Source of the DNA: Paenibacillus azoreducens | GTDB taxonomy: Bacteria > Bacillota > Bacilli > Paenibacillales > Paenibacillaceae | Reading direction: 5' to 3' | Assembly: GCF_021654775.1 (NCBI RefSeq) | Contig: NZ_AP025343.1 | Location: 1,765,501-1,829,500 of the forward strand | DNA: 64,000 nt | Shown: in pieces, positions 8,672 through 17,040 of the stretch | Position numbering within the stretch: the first letter of the stretch is position 1 | Layout of the letters: every line of letters starts with the position of its first letter | Notes under the pieces: model-generated | What the model saw: the letters and a program-made list of their open reading frames with translations, nothing else | What the model was told of the DNA's origin: nothing | The model's database searches: none | Translations under genes and position numbers: made by a program

Positions 8672-9417
8672 TGCGGCAGCCGGGATTGACCAGCATCATT
8701 ATCCCGACTTTTAACGGGTTGGATATGTTGGCCTCATGTATCGAAGCCATCCGAAAATATACCGAAGTTCCGTATGAAATTATCGTAGTGGATAATGCAT
8801 CAACGGATAGAACGGATGCGTACTGCATCCGCGAAGGAATTCCCTTTATTTCCCTGCCTGCCAATGAAGGATTTCCCAAGGCATGTAATCTTGGCATGAA
8901 GGCAGCGAGAGGAGACTATCTTCTTCTGCTTAACAACGATGTGACCGTGACGCGGAACTGGCTGACGAATTTACTTGCTGCCGTGGATAGCAGCGAAAAC
9001 ATCGGTTTGGCCGGACCCGTGACAAATGAAGCAAGCGGCAGGCAGAAGGTGGAGGTGGCCTACAGCGATCTGTCTGATTTCCAGAAAATTGCCGCAGCGA
9101 ATAACCGCTCGGATACCGGACGCTGGATCGAGGCTAAGCGGATCATCGGTATGTGTATGCTGATCAAAAGAGAGGTTGTGAGCCGGATCGGATACCTGGA
9201 CGAAGCTTACTCCCCCGGGCATTATGAAGATGATGATTACTGCCACCGCGCCAGGATCGCAGGTTTCAGGCTCCTGATATGCAGCGATGTGCTCGTTCAT
9301 CACAAGGGAAGCGCAAGCTTCGAACGATCACGGCCGGAAGAACTGCAGGCACTAATCGAAAGAAATTATCGTTTGTTCATGAATAAATGGAATTTTGATC
9401 CGCGCGAATATATCTAA
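8668..9417 (+). CDS. GT2 family glycosyltransferase
   Basis: This 249-residue enzyme overlaps the previous gene by four bases (ATGA). It has the classic GT2 layout: SIIIPTFNGLDMLASCIEAI, then EIIVVDNASTD, ANEGFPKACNLG, the metal-site LLLLNNDV, and the acceptor-side YEDDDYCHRARIAGFRL. This arrangement is common in rhamnosyltransferase-like GT2 enzymes, but the donor cannot be assigned. There is no basic tail or membrane segment, so it is probably cytosolic in the mother cell. Confidence 0.88.
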   Translation: MMRQPGLTSIIIPTFNGLDMLASCIEAIRKYTEVPYEIIVVDNASTDRTDAYCIREGIPFISLPANEGFPKACNLGMKAARGDYLLLLNNDVTVTRNWLTNLLAAVDSSENIGLAGPVTNEASGRQKVEVAYSDLSDFQKIAAANNRSDTGRWIEAKRIIGMCMLIKREVVSRIGYLDEAYSPGHYEDDDYCHRARIAGFRLLICSDVLVHHKGSASFERSRPEELQALIERNYRLFMNKWNFDPREYI

Positions 9418-9452
9418 GAGATGTAAAACAAACCCGAAGGAGGAGAAGTGCA

Positions 9453-10184
9453 GTGAAAGGCATCGTTTTGGCAGGCGGGACAGGAACAAGGATGTATCCG
9501 CTGACCCGGCTGATCAATAAGCATTTGCTTCCTGTAGGGAAGTACCCCATGATTGTCTACGGCATCGACAGGCTGCGAAAGGCGGGAATCACCGACATCA
9601 TCATCGTCATCGGCAAGCAGTTTTCCGGTTTGTACGCGGGATTTTTGGGCAGCGGTATGGAATTTGGCGTTAACATAGCATACCGGATTCAGGAAGAGGC
9701 AGGCGGCATTGCGGAGGCGCTGGGGCTCGCCCGCGGGTTTGTGGCTGATGGAGAGCGCTTTGTCGTTTTGTTAGGCGACAATTTGTTTATGGATGATTTG
9801 ACTCCTTTCGTCAGCAGCTATGAACTGCAGCCGGAAGGAACAGCCAAAGTGCTTTTGAAGCATGTGAATGATGCCAGACGTTACGGGGTGCCTGTTTTTG
9901 ATGAAAAACAGCAGGGGCTGATTACGACAATCGAGGAAAAGCCTGCGGTCCCCAAGTCCTCTTATTGCGTTACCGGAATATATATGTACGATACGGCGGT
10001 TTTTGATATCATTTCGCAGATCAGGCCCTCGGAACGGGGGGAGCTTGAAATCACGGATGTCAATAACGTCTATGCAGGGCAGGGCAAACTGGAATATGAT
10101 ATTCTCCAAAAATGGTGGATTGACGCAGGCACCTTCGAATCACTTCAGGAAGCTGGCCGGCGGATGAAGGGGATGTTCCCATGA
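9453..10184 (+). CDS. rmlA: glucose-1-phosphate thymidylyltransferase, short RmlA/SpsI type
   Basis: The 243-residue protein makes dTDP-glucose (or a related activated sugar) from a sugar-1-phosphate and dTTP. The GTG start has AAGGAGGAGAAG upstream. The pyrophosphorylase signature is LAGGTGTRMYPLT with the catalytic-site KHLLPVG; further motifs are LLGDNLF, IEEKP, SYCVTGIYMYD and WWIDAGTFESL. It is the short form lacking the extra C-terminal arm of enterobacterial RmlA and matches B. subtilis SpsI, a spore-coat polysaccharide enzyme of 246 residues. No rmlB, rmlC or rmlD neighbour is adjacent, so the final dTDP-sugar must use enzymes encoded elsewhere. Confidence 0.9.
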   Translation: MKGIVLAGGTGTRMYPLTRLINKHLLPVGKYPMIVYGIDRLRKAGITDIIIVIGKQFSGLYAGFLGSGMEFGVNIAYRIQEEAGGIAEALGLARGFVADGERFVVLLGDNLFMDDLTPFVSSYELQPEGTAKVLLKHVNDARRYGVPVFDEKQQGLITTIEEKPAVPKSSYCVTGIYMYDTAVFDIISQIRPSERGELEITDVNNVYAGQGKLEYDILQKWWIDAGTFESLQEAGRRMKGMFP

Positions 10185-11305
10185 CACGGCCACCCCAGAA
10201 GACTGCAGCCTTCGTTCCATACCGGAAGAAGGCTGTTGCCGTAAGAACGGGAAGAAAACCGAAAGCAAGGCGTGGTCGTACGGCCGCAGGGCCGACGCGG
10301 ATGAGATCCCGATGGCGTGAGCGCGGATCTTCAAGAAGTCATGCTGACCGCCGCCGCAATATCCTTCCTGCACTGCCCGGGATGAAGGGACAATTGCCGG
10401 AAGATCACCGGATTACAGAAGAAGGGCCCGCAGCCCATATCCAACCATCAGACGGCGGGCAGACACGGACAGATTCCTATAAGGAAGGCTTTGACGTAGG
10501 ATACAGGGCGGGCAGCACGGTGGGCGCGGAAGAGGAAATGGGCTCGCTTCTGCCCCCTTACACGGTTCTGCCCGAGGTATCTGCAAGGGAGGTTATGGCA
10601 GCAGGTTTGATGCAGTACTTGCCAAGGCTGAAGAATCTTCTCCGTCCGGACGAAGTTTATCGGCGTCTCGCGGAGTCGCTGAGTGAAAAACGGCCGCTTT
10701 CGGTTGTGCGCTTGGGAGACGGCGAACTGCTAGCTTTGGCGCATGATACGGTCCTTCCATTGGAACAAGCTAAGGCGGCAGGGCCTTTCCTTCCGTTAGC
10801 AGGCCTGACCTTGCCTGATTACAACGCCCGCAGCCAGCTTGCCGCAGCGGTACGCGGCGCGGATATCATCGGAATTCCGTCCTCGCGGCTTCCTACCTAT
10901 CAGGGCCTGCTGTTCCCGATTTTGCGTTATTATGGCATCGCGTACGAGCCTCTTCTTTTCACCATTTCCACCATCAATTATGCTCTGCATGAGCAAGGGC
11001 TGCTTCAGCAGCTCCTGCGAAACAGAAGGGTGCTTACAATCGGCAATTTTGCCCGGCAACTGGGTGAAGTGCTTTCGGCGTCCTCCGTAGAGACAATCGG
11101 GAGCATAACCCCTGTGAACGGGTTTGCAGATATTCCCCGCGTTCTTGCTGAAGCGGCCGAATATCCTTTTGATATAGCGCTTGTAGCCAGTGGCATTCCT
11201 GCCGTAGTGATCTGTCAGAGAATAGCGGGGGAGCTTGGAAAAACGGCGATTGATTTTGGGCATTTAGCCAATAAGCTGGTTTCGGGCGAACTTTCATACA
11301 ATTAG
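10181..11305 (+). CDS. GT-D fold glycosyltransferase with basic N-terminus and Y/F-x-x-G tag
   Basis: This 374-residue protein overlaps rmlA by ATGA. Residues 15-60 are Arg/Lys-rich and low complexity. Residues 100-111 read YKEGFDVGYRAG, the Y/F-x-x-G tetrad tag shared by other proteins in this cluster. The C-terminal ~200 residues match the GT-D (formerly DUF1792) fold: VVRLGDGELLAL carries the D-x-E metal motif, followed by IIGIPSSR and a final AIDFGHLANKL. The founding GT-D enzyme glucosylates a streptococcal serine-rich repeat surface protein, which fits the nearby repeat protein as a possible substrate. Confidence 0.82.
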   Translation: MTRPPQKTAAFVPYRKKAVAVRTGRKPKARRGRTAAGPTRMRSRWRERGSSRSHADRRRNILPALPGMKGQLPEDHRITEEGPAAHIQPSDGGQTRTDSYKEGFDVGYRAGSTVGAEEEMGSLLPPYTVLPEVSAREVMAAGLMQYLPRLKNLLRPDEVYRRLAESLSEKRPLSVVRLGDGELLALAHDTVLPLEQAKAAGPFLPLAGLTLPDYNARSQLAAAVRGADIIGIPSSRLPTYQGLLFPILRYYGIAYEPLLFTISTINYALHEQGLLQQLLRNRRVLTIGNFARQLGEVLSASSVETIGSITPVNGFADIPRVLAEAAEYPFDIALVASGIPAVVICQRIAGELGKTAIDFGHLANKLVSGELSYN

Positions 11306-11410
11306 TCATTCTTCTTTTCAAATCGGAAATTTTGCAAAAACCTACGGTATGCGTCAGCCACAGGTTTTCATATCCAGCTTCAGGTTCTTCATAGGCAGGG
11401 AGGGTTGAAT

Positions 11411-12793
11411 TTGAGAAGAACAAAGATGCGAAAGCCTGCGAATCAGGATTACCATCACATGGAAAGTAACCTCATAACCGATGCGGGCATACGCTATCGG
11501 CTAGGTTACGAGCGGGGATACGAGCAGGGGGTTGCCAGGGGCAGGGAGACATTCGGCCAGCCTTTCCACGGCACGAGCATCGTTATTCCCAGCTACAATC
11601 AGGTGGATTATTTGGCACGCTGCATTGAGAGCATCGAGACTCATACGACCGAGCCTTATGAAATCATCGTAGTGGATAACGGCTCGACGGATGGCACCGC
11701 TTCTTATCTTGAAAAAAGAGCCGGACAACTGCGCTTTGCGCTGCTTGAGGCGAACAAAGGATTTGCTGGCGGCGTCAATCAAGGCCTCATGATGGCCAAA
11801 GGAGATACCATCGTCATCTTGAATAACGACACGCTGGTAACCCCGGGCTGGCTCACCCATATGATGCAATGTCTGCTGAGCGATCCTATGATCGGGGTTG
11901 TTGGTCCGGCAACGAATTATATCAGCGGAGAACAGCAAATTGATGTTCCCTACGATACGGTAGATGAGATGTGGGAATATGCCGCTGTCCGAGGCAAGCC
12001 GGATAAAAGCAAATGGAAGGTAACCGATCGGCTTGTCGGGTTCTGCCTTCTTTTCCGGCGGGAACTGCTGAAGAACATCGGTTATTTCGACGAAGGATTC
12101 CGGATCGGGAATTACGAGGACGAGGATTGGATGATCCGGCTCCGGCTCCGTGGATTAAAGCTTGTCATCGCCGGGGATTCGTTTATTCATCATTTTGGCA
12201 GCGTCAGCATGAAGAAGCTGGGTCAGGAGCAATTTGAAGAGATTCATAGCCAGAACGAGCAGTATTATACGAAAAAATGGGGGGATCCCCATAGTTGGGT
12301 GAATGAGGTTCGGCAAAGCGGTTTACTTTTCAGAAACGGCACTCACATCGGCCGGGCCGGAACGTCCGCCGACTTTTTCCCTTCCCATGTGTTGATCCGG
12401 GATCAAGGAGAGCAAAGATTTTTGCTTTATCATGGCTGCAAATATCCGTACAGCGGTTTGGAGGAACAGGAAGGGATCGAGCCGGTGCTGCTGTCCAGAC
12501 TGGATATCCGCAGCATCCCCACGGCAGCGAATGAAATGACGTGGGAAGAGATGATGAGGCTGTCCGTGAATTCAAATGGTCAACCGGCTGACGGGCAACT
12601 ATTTCGCAGCGGGGACGGGACCGTTTATCAATGGGGAAAAGACATGATCCGCCCATTTGTTTCAGATTTTGCGCTTGAGCGGTGGAACTTGAAGGAAAGG
12701 ATCATCACGAATCTCCCTGAGGAATTGCTTCAATCCGTTCCCCGGGGGCTGCCGGTGATTGCCCCGCCGATACTGCAGAATCCCGTTCTGTAA
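11411..12793 (+). CDS. GT2 glycosyltransferase with N-terminal Y-x-x-G tag and extra C-terminal domain
   Basis: The TTG at 11411 is preceded by GGGAGGG at six bases and encodes 460 residues; a TTG at 11405 and an ATG at 11426 are alternatives. Residues 29-40 read YRLGYERGYEQG, three perfect tetrads. The GT2 domain follows: SIVIPSYNQVDYLARCIESI, IIVVDNGSTDGT, NKGFAGGVNQG, VILNNDT (metal site), and NYEDEDWMIRLRLRG. After about residue 310 comes a ~150-residue domain I do not recognise. A gap of about 105 bases separates it from the GT-D gene; I see no convincing promoter there. Confidence 0.85.
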   Translation: MRRTKMRKPANQDYHHMESNLITDAGIRYRLGYERGYEQGVARGRETFGQPFHGTSIVIPSYNQVDYLARCIESIETHTTEPYEIIVVDNGSTDGTASYLEKRAGQLRFALLEANKGFAGGVNQGLMMAKGDTIVILNNDTLVTPGWLTHMMQCLLSDPMIGVVGPATNYISGEQQIDVPYDTVDEMWEYAAVRGKPDKSKWKVTDRLVGFCLLFRRELLKNIGYFDEGFRIGNYEDEDWMIRLRLRGLKLVIAGDSFIHHFGSVSMKKLGQEQFEEIHSQNEQYYTKKWGDPHSWVNEVRQSGLLFRNGTHIGRAGTSADFFPSHVLIRDQGEQRFLLYHGCKYPYSGLEEQEGIEPVLLSRLDIRSIPTAANEMTWEEMMRLSVNSNGQPADGQLFRSGDGTVYQWGKDMIRPFVSDFALERWNLKERIITNLPEELLQSVPRGLPVIAPPILQNPVL

Positions 12794-12823
12794 TAAAATT
12801 GCCTACCCGCAGGCAGTTCCGGG

Positions 12824-12852
12824 AACTGTATGTGGGCTGACGGCATAGGATA
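12824..12852 (+). promoter_or_regulatory. sigma-K promoter of the small-helical-protein operon
   Basis: AAC at 12824-12826 is followed after 17 bases by CATAGGATA at 12844-12852, an exact CATANNNTA. It lies 77 bases before the first ATG at 12929 and directly after the preceding glycosyltransferase stop. Confidence 0.6.
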
Positions 12853-12928
12853 TATAGCAGGCAGAAGCGGAACGGGCGGGGCGGACTTTCGCAGCTTTTG
12901 GCGGAACATCAACAGGAGGAGTTGACCA

Positions 12929-13216
12929 ATGCAGAACAAAATTGATGAAATTATAACCCATATGTCGCATTCCCACCAACAGATGGCCAGAGTTCTGGAA
13001 GCCGAACGCCATATGGCGGTCCGGATGTCCCAGATTATACATGATCTGCCGGATTCTGACCCTGAATTTGATGGCGTTAGCGGAATCATCGAGAGCTCCG
13101 GGCAAATCAATAAAAACATCGTCGCCTATCTGGGGGGGATCGCAGATCTGGAGGAAGCGCTCGCGGAAACTCTGAATCATGTTGTGAAAGAGCTTGGAAT
13201 CAATGAGGAAGAGTAA
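12929..13216 (+). CDS. small helical protein 1 of three, unknown function
   Basis: This 95-residue acidic protein has no signal or membrane segment. It is predicted to be mostly helical, with a first helix around SHSHQQMARVLEAERHMA and a second around INKNIVAYLGGIADLEEAL. The same two-helix layout recurs in the next two genes, so they look like tandem paralogs. AGGAGGAG precedes the ATG. It heads an operon behind a sigma-K-like promoter. The position between glycosyltransferases suggests an adaptor or structural partner. I do not recognise a characterised family. Confidence 0.75.
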   Translation: MQNKIDEIITHMSHSHQQMARVLEAERHMAVRMSQIIHDLPDSDPEFDGVSGIIESSGQINKNIVAYLGGIADLEEALAETLNHVVKELGINEEE

Positions 13217-13246
13217 ATGGAAAGTTGATATTGGAGGGGGCTGCAG

Positions 13247-13588
13247 ATGAGCAGGGAACAAGCCTTTTTGCATATGCTGGACGCTGCTTCCAAAATGCAA
13301 TGGAGCATCGCCATGATTTTGGAAGCCAAAGCGGTCGAGGCGGAAAAAGTCAGGAATTGGGCAATAAACCATTTGACCGTCGATGCTTTTCAAACGCATA
13401 ATGAACAACTTAAGGAACCGCTTCAGATTCACGAGCAAATCATTGAGCTGCTTGAGGGACTTACCAAGCTTGAAAACGGACTCTGCAGTAATCTAAAAGC
13501 GGTGCTGGTTCAGGAAGAGAGCGGCGGGCTTTCCGAGGATGACGGCATGTTTGGCTCTGGCTTTGATTTAGGGGATATCGGCAAATGA
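13247..13588 (+). CDS. small helical protein 2 of three, unknown function
   Basis: The 113-residue protein has GGAGGGGG upstream of its ATG. Its first helix, MQWSIAMILEAKAVEAEKV, lines up with QQMARVLEAERHMA of the preceding protein, and IHEQIIELLEGLTKLENGL lines up with the preceding second helix. The C-terminal 25 residues are acidic and glycine-rich and are absent from the others. It overlaps the next gene by four bases, so the three are probably translated together. Function unknown. Confidence 0.75.
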   Translation: MSREQAFLHMLDAASKMQWSIAMILEAKAVEAEKVRNWAINHLTVDAFQTHNEQLKEPLQIHEQIIELLEGLTKLENGLCSNLKAVLVQEESGGLSEDDGMFGSGFDLGDIGK

Positions 13589-13857
13589 CTTTGCTCCTCA
13601 AAGAGCAGGAAACCAAGCTTGCACTAATCGCATCGATTGCGCAAAGCCAGCAAGCTCTTGCCCGGATTCTTGGCAGCATTGCGGATATATCCTCCCATTC
13701 TGAACTGTCCGCCCGGAATCTGAAGGAAAATATCCGCCTTCTTACGCAGTATCAGGCCACGATGTGCGAGATGCTGCAGGGAATCACGTTATGCCATCCA
13801 CGCAGCGGCATTCCTGCGCCGCCCTGGTTAAATGTATCCCGACTGCCGCATACATGA
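13585..13857 (+). CDS. small helical protein 3 of three, unknown function
   Basis: This 90-residue protein starts at an ATG overlapping the preceding stop. It shows the same plan, with IAQSQQALARILGSIADI as helix 1 and NLKENIRLLTQYQATMCEML as helix 2. It ends in a Pro-rich tail (HPRSGIPAPPW). It is basic to neutral where the first two are acidic, which would allow a mixed complex. Function unknown. Confidence 0.7.
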   Translation: MTLLLKEQETKLALIASIAQSQQALARILGSIADISSHSELSARNLKENIRLLTQYQATMCEMLQGITLCHPRSGIPAPPWLNVSRLPHT

Positions 13858-13883
13858 TGACCGAAGTACAGGAGGAATAACGG

Positions 13884-14246
13884 ATGAAGACCAAGAAACG
13901 TGTTTCCGGGTCAGCAAAATTCAATACCCGGAGGCATAAGCCTCTTCTTAACCGCAAGACCCGATTGAAGAGAAGCAAAAAGATCGGCTCGCAAAAGGTC
14001 AAACGGCCCCTTCGCCCCGTCAAGGGTGGAACAAAACGGGTGAAACGGCTCAGAGTCATCCGAAAAAACCGCAAGCGCAGATGGGTTCAGCCGGTGCTGC
14101 CGGTTCCGGTAGAGCAGATCAAACCGCCTCAATCCCCGGATACCGCTTATAATGAAGGATATGATGAGGCCTACAACGAAGGGTTCAATGCAGGATTTGC
14201 CAAAGGATACGAGGATGGGCATCAATTGGCATATCAATCGAAATGA
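13884..14246 (+). CDS. very basic protein ending in a Y/F-x-x-G tetrad array
   Basis: The 120-residue protein follows AGGAGG by eight bases. Residues 1-75 are dominated by Lys/Arg, with almost no acidic residues. A proline-rich hinge follows (VLPVPVEQIKPPQSP). Residues 89-112 form six consecutive tetrads of the type Y/F-x-x-G (one has Ala for Gly), beginning YNEGYDEAYNEG and continuing FNAGFAKGYEDG. It looks like a pure carrier of the two features (basic arm and tetrad tag) that decorate the neighbouring glycosyltransferases. It may be a structural scaffold in the spore crust. A strong terminator follows. Confidence 0.78.
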   Translation: MKTKKRVSGSAKFNTRRHKPLLNRKTRLKRSKKIGSQKVKRPLRPVKGGTKRVKRLRVIRKNRKRRWVQPVLPVPVEQIKPPQSPDTAYNEGYDEAYNEGFNAGFAKGYEDGHQLAYQSK

Positions 14247-14293
14247 GGAAATGATCCGAAAGATCATAGAAAACCCGGGATGGGAACAGTCAA

Positions 14294-14336
14294 GCCTTCA
14301 ACTTCATGGAGAAACCATGAAGTTGAAGGCTTTTTT
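14294..14336 (+). terminator. strong rho-independent terminator
   Basis: A perfect 16-base stem (GCCTTCAACTTCATGG and its complement) closes over a five-base loop and is followed by six T. It ends the operon that begins at 12929. Confidence 0.95.
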
Positions 14337-14337
14337 G

Positions 14338-14490
14338 GCAGTATAGAATTTATAAGTTTTTTGGGGGTCCCCGCAAAGGAATGGGAATAAGCAATCGAAG
14401 CATAGCTCCACTCAGTACTTTTGCTCCGCAAAAGCGCCCCTCTTTGAGAGGCGCCCTTACTTCTTTCCGATACTCTTTGCGGGGGGATTT
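14338..14490 (+). repeat. dispersed intergenic foldback repeat, copy 2 (full length)
   Basis: This copy starts AGTATAGAATTTATAAG and continues GGGGGTCCCCGCAAAG. It ends TACTCTTTGCGGGG, so CCCCGCAAAG and CTTTGCGGGG are perfect ten-base inverted ends. An inner palindrome (GCGCCCCTCTTTGAGAGGCGC) lies near the middle. It aligns along its length with the copy at 25310-25438 in opposite orientation and contains the whole of the shorter copy at 1202-1292. From 14491 to 14650 I see only AT-rich sequence and no gene. Confidence 0.85.
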
Positions 14491-14670
14491 TGCCGCGCAA
14501 AAGCATGACATGAGCCAATTTCCTCCTTGAGAGGCTGCCGTCCATGATGCAAGTGTCTCTTCCGCATATATTTATGATTATAGAATCCTGGCAATATGCC
14601 AGCGCAAGAGAAGTCCTTTTCTTGTTTTTAATCAAGGCAGGCTGGGTGAATGCTGTGGGAGGGAAGAAAA

Positions 14671-15732
14671 GTGGCAGAAATCAGCGAAAGTTACCGTAAA
14701 GGTTACGGGGACGGCTATAGACTGGGCATATGTCGGGCCGTGGAACAACGCGTGCCATTACCGCAGCCCCGTTTCCGGGATATGAAAATACTGTATGTTC
14801 TACAGGGCTTTCACGCTATTGATCAGGGAGTGTCCGAGGCGCTCCGCAGCTTGGTCAGGGAATGCATCGTGGTGGAAGCCCCAAACATGCTCAAGATGGC
14901 TGAAAAGGAACGACCCGATCTGGTTTTTGTTATGAACGGGCTGCATGTATTTCCCGAAAACCATCTGGAGGACGTTGGGAAAATTCGCGAGATAGGCATC
15001 CCAACGGCAGTTTGGTTCGTTGACGATCCGTATTTTACGGAAGATACGGCCCGGATGTGCACCGGATACGACATCGTGTTCACCCATGAATTGGGATGCG
15101 TTCCGTTTTACCGCGAGCATGGGGCTTCAAGGGTGCATTATTTGCCGTTGGCCGTTAATACGAATATGTTTAAGCCGCAGCGTCCGGGACCCGAGCATTT
15201 GTACGATATTTGTTTTATCGGTAATGCATTCTGGAACAGGGTGGCAATATTTGATGAAATGGCTCCGTTTCTGGCGGATAAGAGCGTGCTGATTGCCGGA
15301 GGATTTTGGGAAAGGCTCACCCAAACCGAAAAGCTCAGCCGTTCGCTTCATATGGGTTTTATTCCGCCGGAGGATACCGTCAATTATTACAACGGAGCCA
15401 AAATCGTCATTAATATTCACCGTCCGGACGAGTATGGGCAGGACAACCGGAACATCCATCAGGTCAGAGCCAAATCCATCAATCCCCGCACTTATGAGAT
15501 CAATGCCTGCGGGACTCTTCAGATTACGGACGTTCGTGAGGATACGAATTTGCACTACAGACCGGGCTATGACATCGTCACTTTCGGTTCAGTCACAGAA
15601 CTGCAGGAAAAGATCAGTTATTACCTGGAACATGAGGATGAGCGGCTCAAGATAGCATGGCGCGGCTTGTGGACTACGCGCAAGGAGCATACCTTCGTTT
15701 CAAGAATGAAAGAATTGCTGGAGCTTGTTTAA
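14671..15732 (+). CDS. cgeB: CgeB-like spore glycosyltransferase with N-terminal Y-x-x-G tag
   Basis: I chose the GTG at 14671 because GGGAGGG lies eight bases before it; an ATG at 14650 has no ribosome site. The protein (353 residues) opens with YRKGYGDGYRLG at residues 8-19, three perfect tetrads. The rest matches CgeB, a late mother-cell protein of the spore outer layer that resembles GT4-type transferases: AVWFVDDPYF, YLPLAVNTNMFKP, KIVINIHRPDE and NPRTYEINACGTLQITD, the last being the family signature. The upstream terminator means a promoter lies between 14337 and 14650; the closest sigma-K-like sequence is CATATATTT at 14565. A second CgeB-like gene follows. Confidence 0.85.
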   Translation: MAEISESYRKGYGDGYRLGICRAVEQRVPLPQPRFRDMKILYVLQGFHAIDQGVSEALRSLVRECIVVEAPNMLKMAEKERPDLVFVMNGLHVFPENHLEDVGKIREIGIPTAVWFVDDPYFTEDTARMCTGYDIVFTHELGCVPFYREHGASRVHYLPLAVNTNMFKPQRPGPEHLYDICFIGNAFWNRVAIFDEMAPFLADKSVLIAGGFWERLTQTEKLSRSLHMGFIPPEDTVNYYNGAKIVINIHRPDEYGQDNRNIHQVRAKSINPRTYEINACGTLQITDVREDTNLHYRPGYDIVTFGSVTELQEKISYYLEHEDERLKIAWRGLWTTRKEHTFVSRMKELLELV

Positions 15733-15758
15733 AAAAAAGAAAAGGAGCGGGTTACCAC

Positions 15759-16898
15759 ATGTCAACCATCAAACGCCGGAACAGAGTCGTGCAACCCGTG
15801 CGGGTAAGTCCGGTTGAAGAAGCACGGACGCAAGGACGCAAAGCTGGCTACCTGGGAGGATACGAAGAAGGATATTTGAAAGGACGTGCCGATTATATCT
15901 TCAAAACTCATTCCGCAACATTCCCTTTTCGTCCGCTTCATATCCTGTACGTCGCCTCGGGAAAGGGATTCCCATATTCCCCGATCGATGAGGCCATTTC
16001 CTCCACGTTGCAAGGGTTGGTAGCACAGCTGACCGTCATTGAGCCTGGACAGCTGACTAGCGAAGCCGTTTATCAAGTCATGCCGGATCTAGTTCTGGTA
16101 CTGGACGGTATGTTCGTACCAAACAGTCAGCTGGATATCATTCGCCAGCAGGGATTCAAAACAGCCGTCTGGCTGACGGATGATCCTTATTATACCGATA
16201 TGACCATGGGAAATGTCAGTCATTACGATTACGTATTTACGCTTGAATCCGAATGCATACCGATTTATCAGCAGCTCGGCTGCCCCCGGGTTTATCATTT
16301 GCCATTCGCGGCTTATCCGGGGCATTTTAAACCGATAGGAATGCCATCCGTTCAGCGCCGGGAAGTCAGCTTCATCGGTTCAGCGTACTGGAACCGTATC
16401 GATTTCCTGAATCCGATCATGGATCGTTTGATGCAGCATAATACCATCATCAACGGTATCTGGTGGGATCGTTTGCCCAGCTATGCCGCCTACGAAGATC
16501 GGATTGAGGTGAATAAATGGATGGAGCCGGAGCAAACGGCCGAGGCCTATTCCGCTTCCAAGATCGTCATCAATCTCCATCGCTCCCACGAAGATGATTC
16601 CTTCAATAACAATACGACCAAAATACCTGCCGCATCCCCGAATCCGAGGACCTTTGAAATCTCCGCCTGCGGGACCCTACAGCTCAGCGATAACCGCAGC
16701 GACCTAGCCAAATTCTACACGCCAGGCAGGGAAATCGAGACATACAGTTCTCCGGCAGAACTTATTGACAAGATCGAATACTATCTGACTCATGAAAAAG
16801 AACGCAGAGACATCGCTTTGGGCGCTCTTGAGCGGACGCTGCGCGAGCATACCTATGGCCATCGGCTGAACCAAATGCTGTCCGTTATTTTCGCTTGA
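15759..16898 (+). CDS. cgeB: second CgeB-like spore glycosyltransferase with N-terminal tag
   Basis: The ATG has AAAGGAG eleven bases upstream; an in-frame extension from 15657 overlaps the previous gene and is unlikely. The 379-residue protein has a short basic start (IKRRNRVVQPVRV), then a tetrad-type segment GRKAGYLGGYEEGYLKG. The body parallels the preceding gene: AVWLTDDPYYTD, YHLPFAAYPGHFKP, FIGSAYWNRIDF, KIVINLHRSHED and NPRTFEISACGTLQLSD. The two are tandem paralogs that have diverged mainly in the sugar-binding half, which suggests two different transfer steps. Confidence 0.85.
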   Translation: MSTIKRRNRVVQPVRVSPVEEARTQGRKAGYLGGYEEGYLKGRADYIFKTHSATFPFRPLHILYVASGKGFPYSPIDEAISSTLQGLVAQLTVIEPGQLTSEAVYQVMPDLVLVLDGMFVPNSQLDIIRQQGFKTAVWLTDDPYYTDMTMGNVSHYDYVFTLESECIPIYQQLGCPRVYHLPFAAYPGHFKPIGMPSVQRREVSFIGSAYWNRIDFLNPIMDRLMQHNTIINGIWWDRLPSYAAYEDRIEVNKWMEPEQTAEAYSASKIVINLHRSHEDDSFNNNTTKIPAASPNPRTFEISACGTLQLSDNRSDLAKFYTPGREIETYSSPAELIDKIEYYLTHEKERRDIALGALERTLREHTYGHRLNQMLSVIFA

Positions 16899-17040
16899 CC
16901 CTAATAGCTTCCGGTCGTTTTTGGTCATATGGAGGGGAGCATATGTCGTGCCGGTACAGATTGACTTTTAATATATTGTATTGCTTGGGTGAAAGGAGGT
17001 GTGAATCGTACCCTGTGCTTTATTGCAGCGGTCCATATCG

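Noticed and set aside
12801..12814. Small hairpin GCCT-ACCCGC-AGGC after the GT2 gene as a terminator
   Set aside because: The stem is only four bases and no T run follows.
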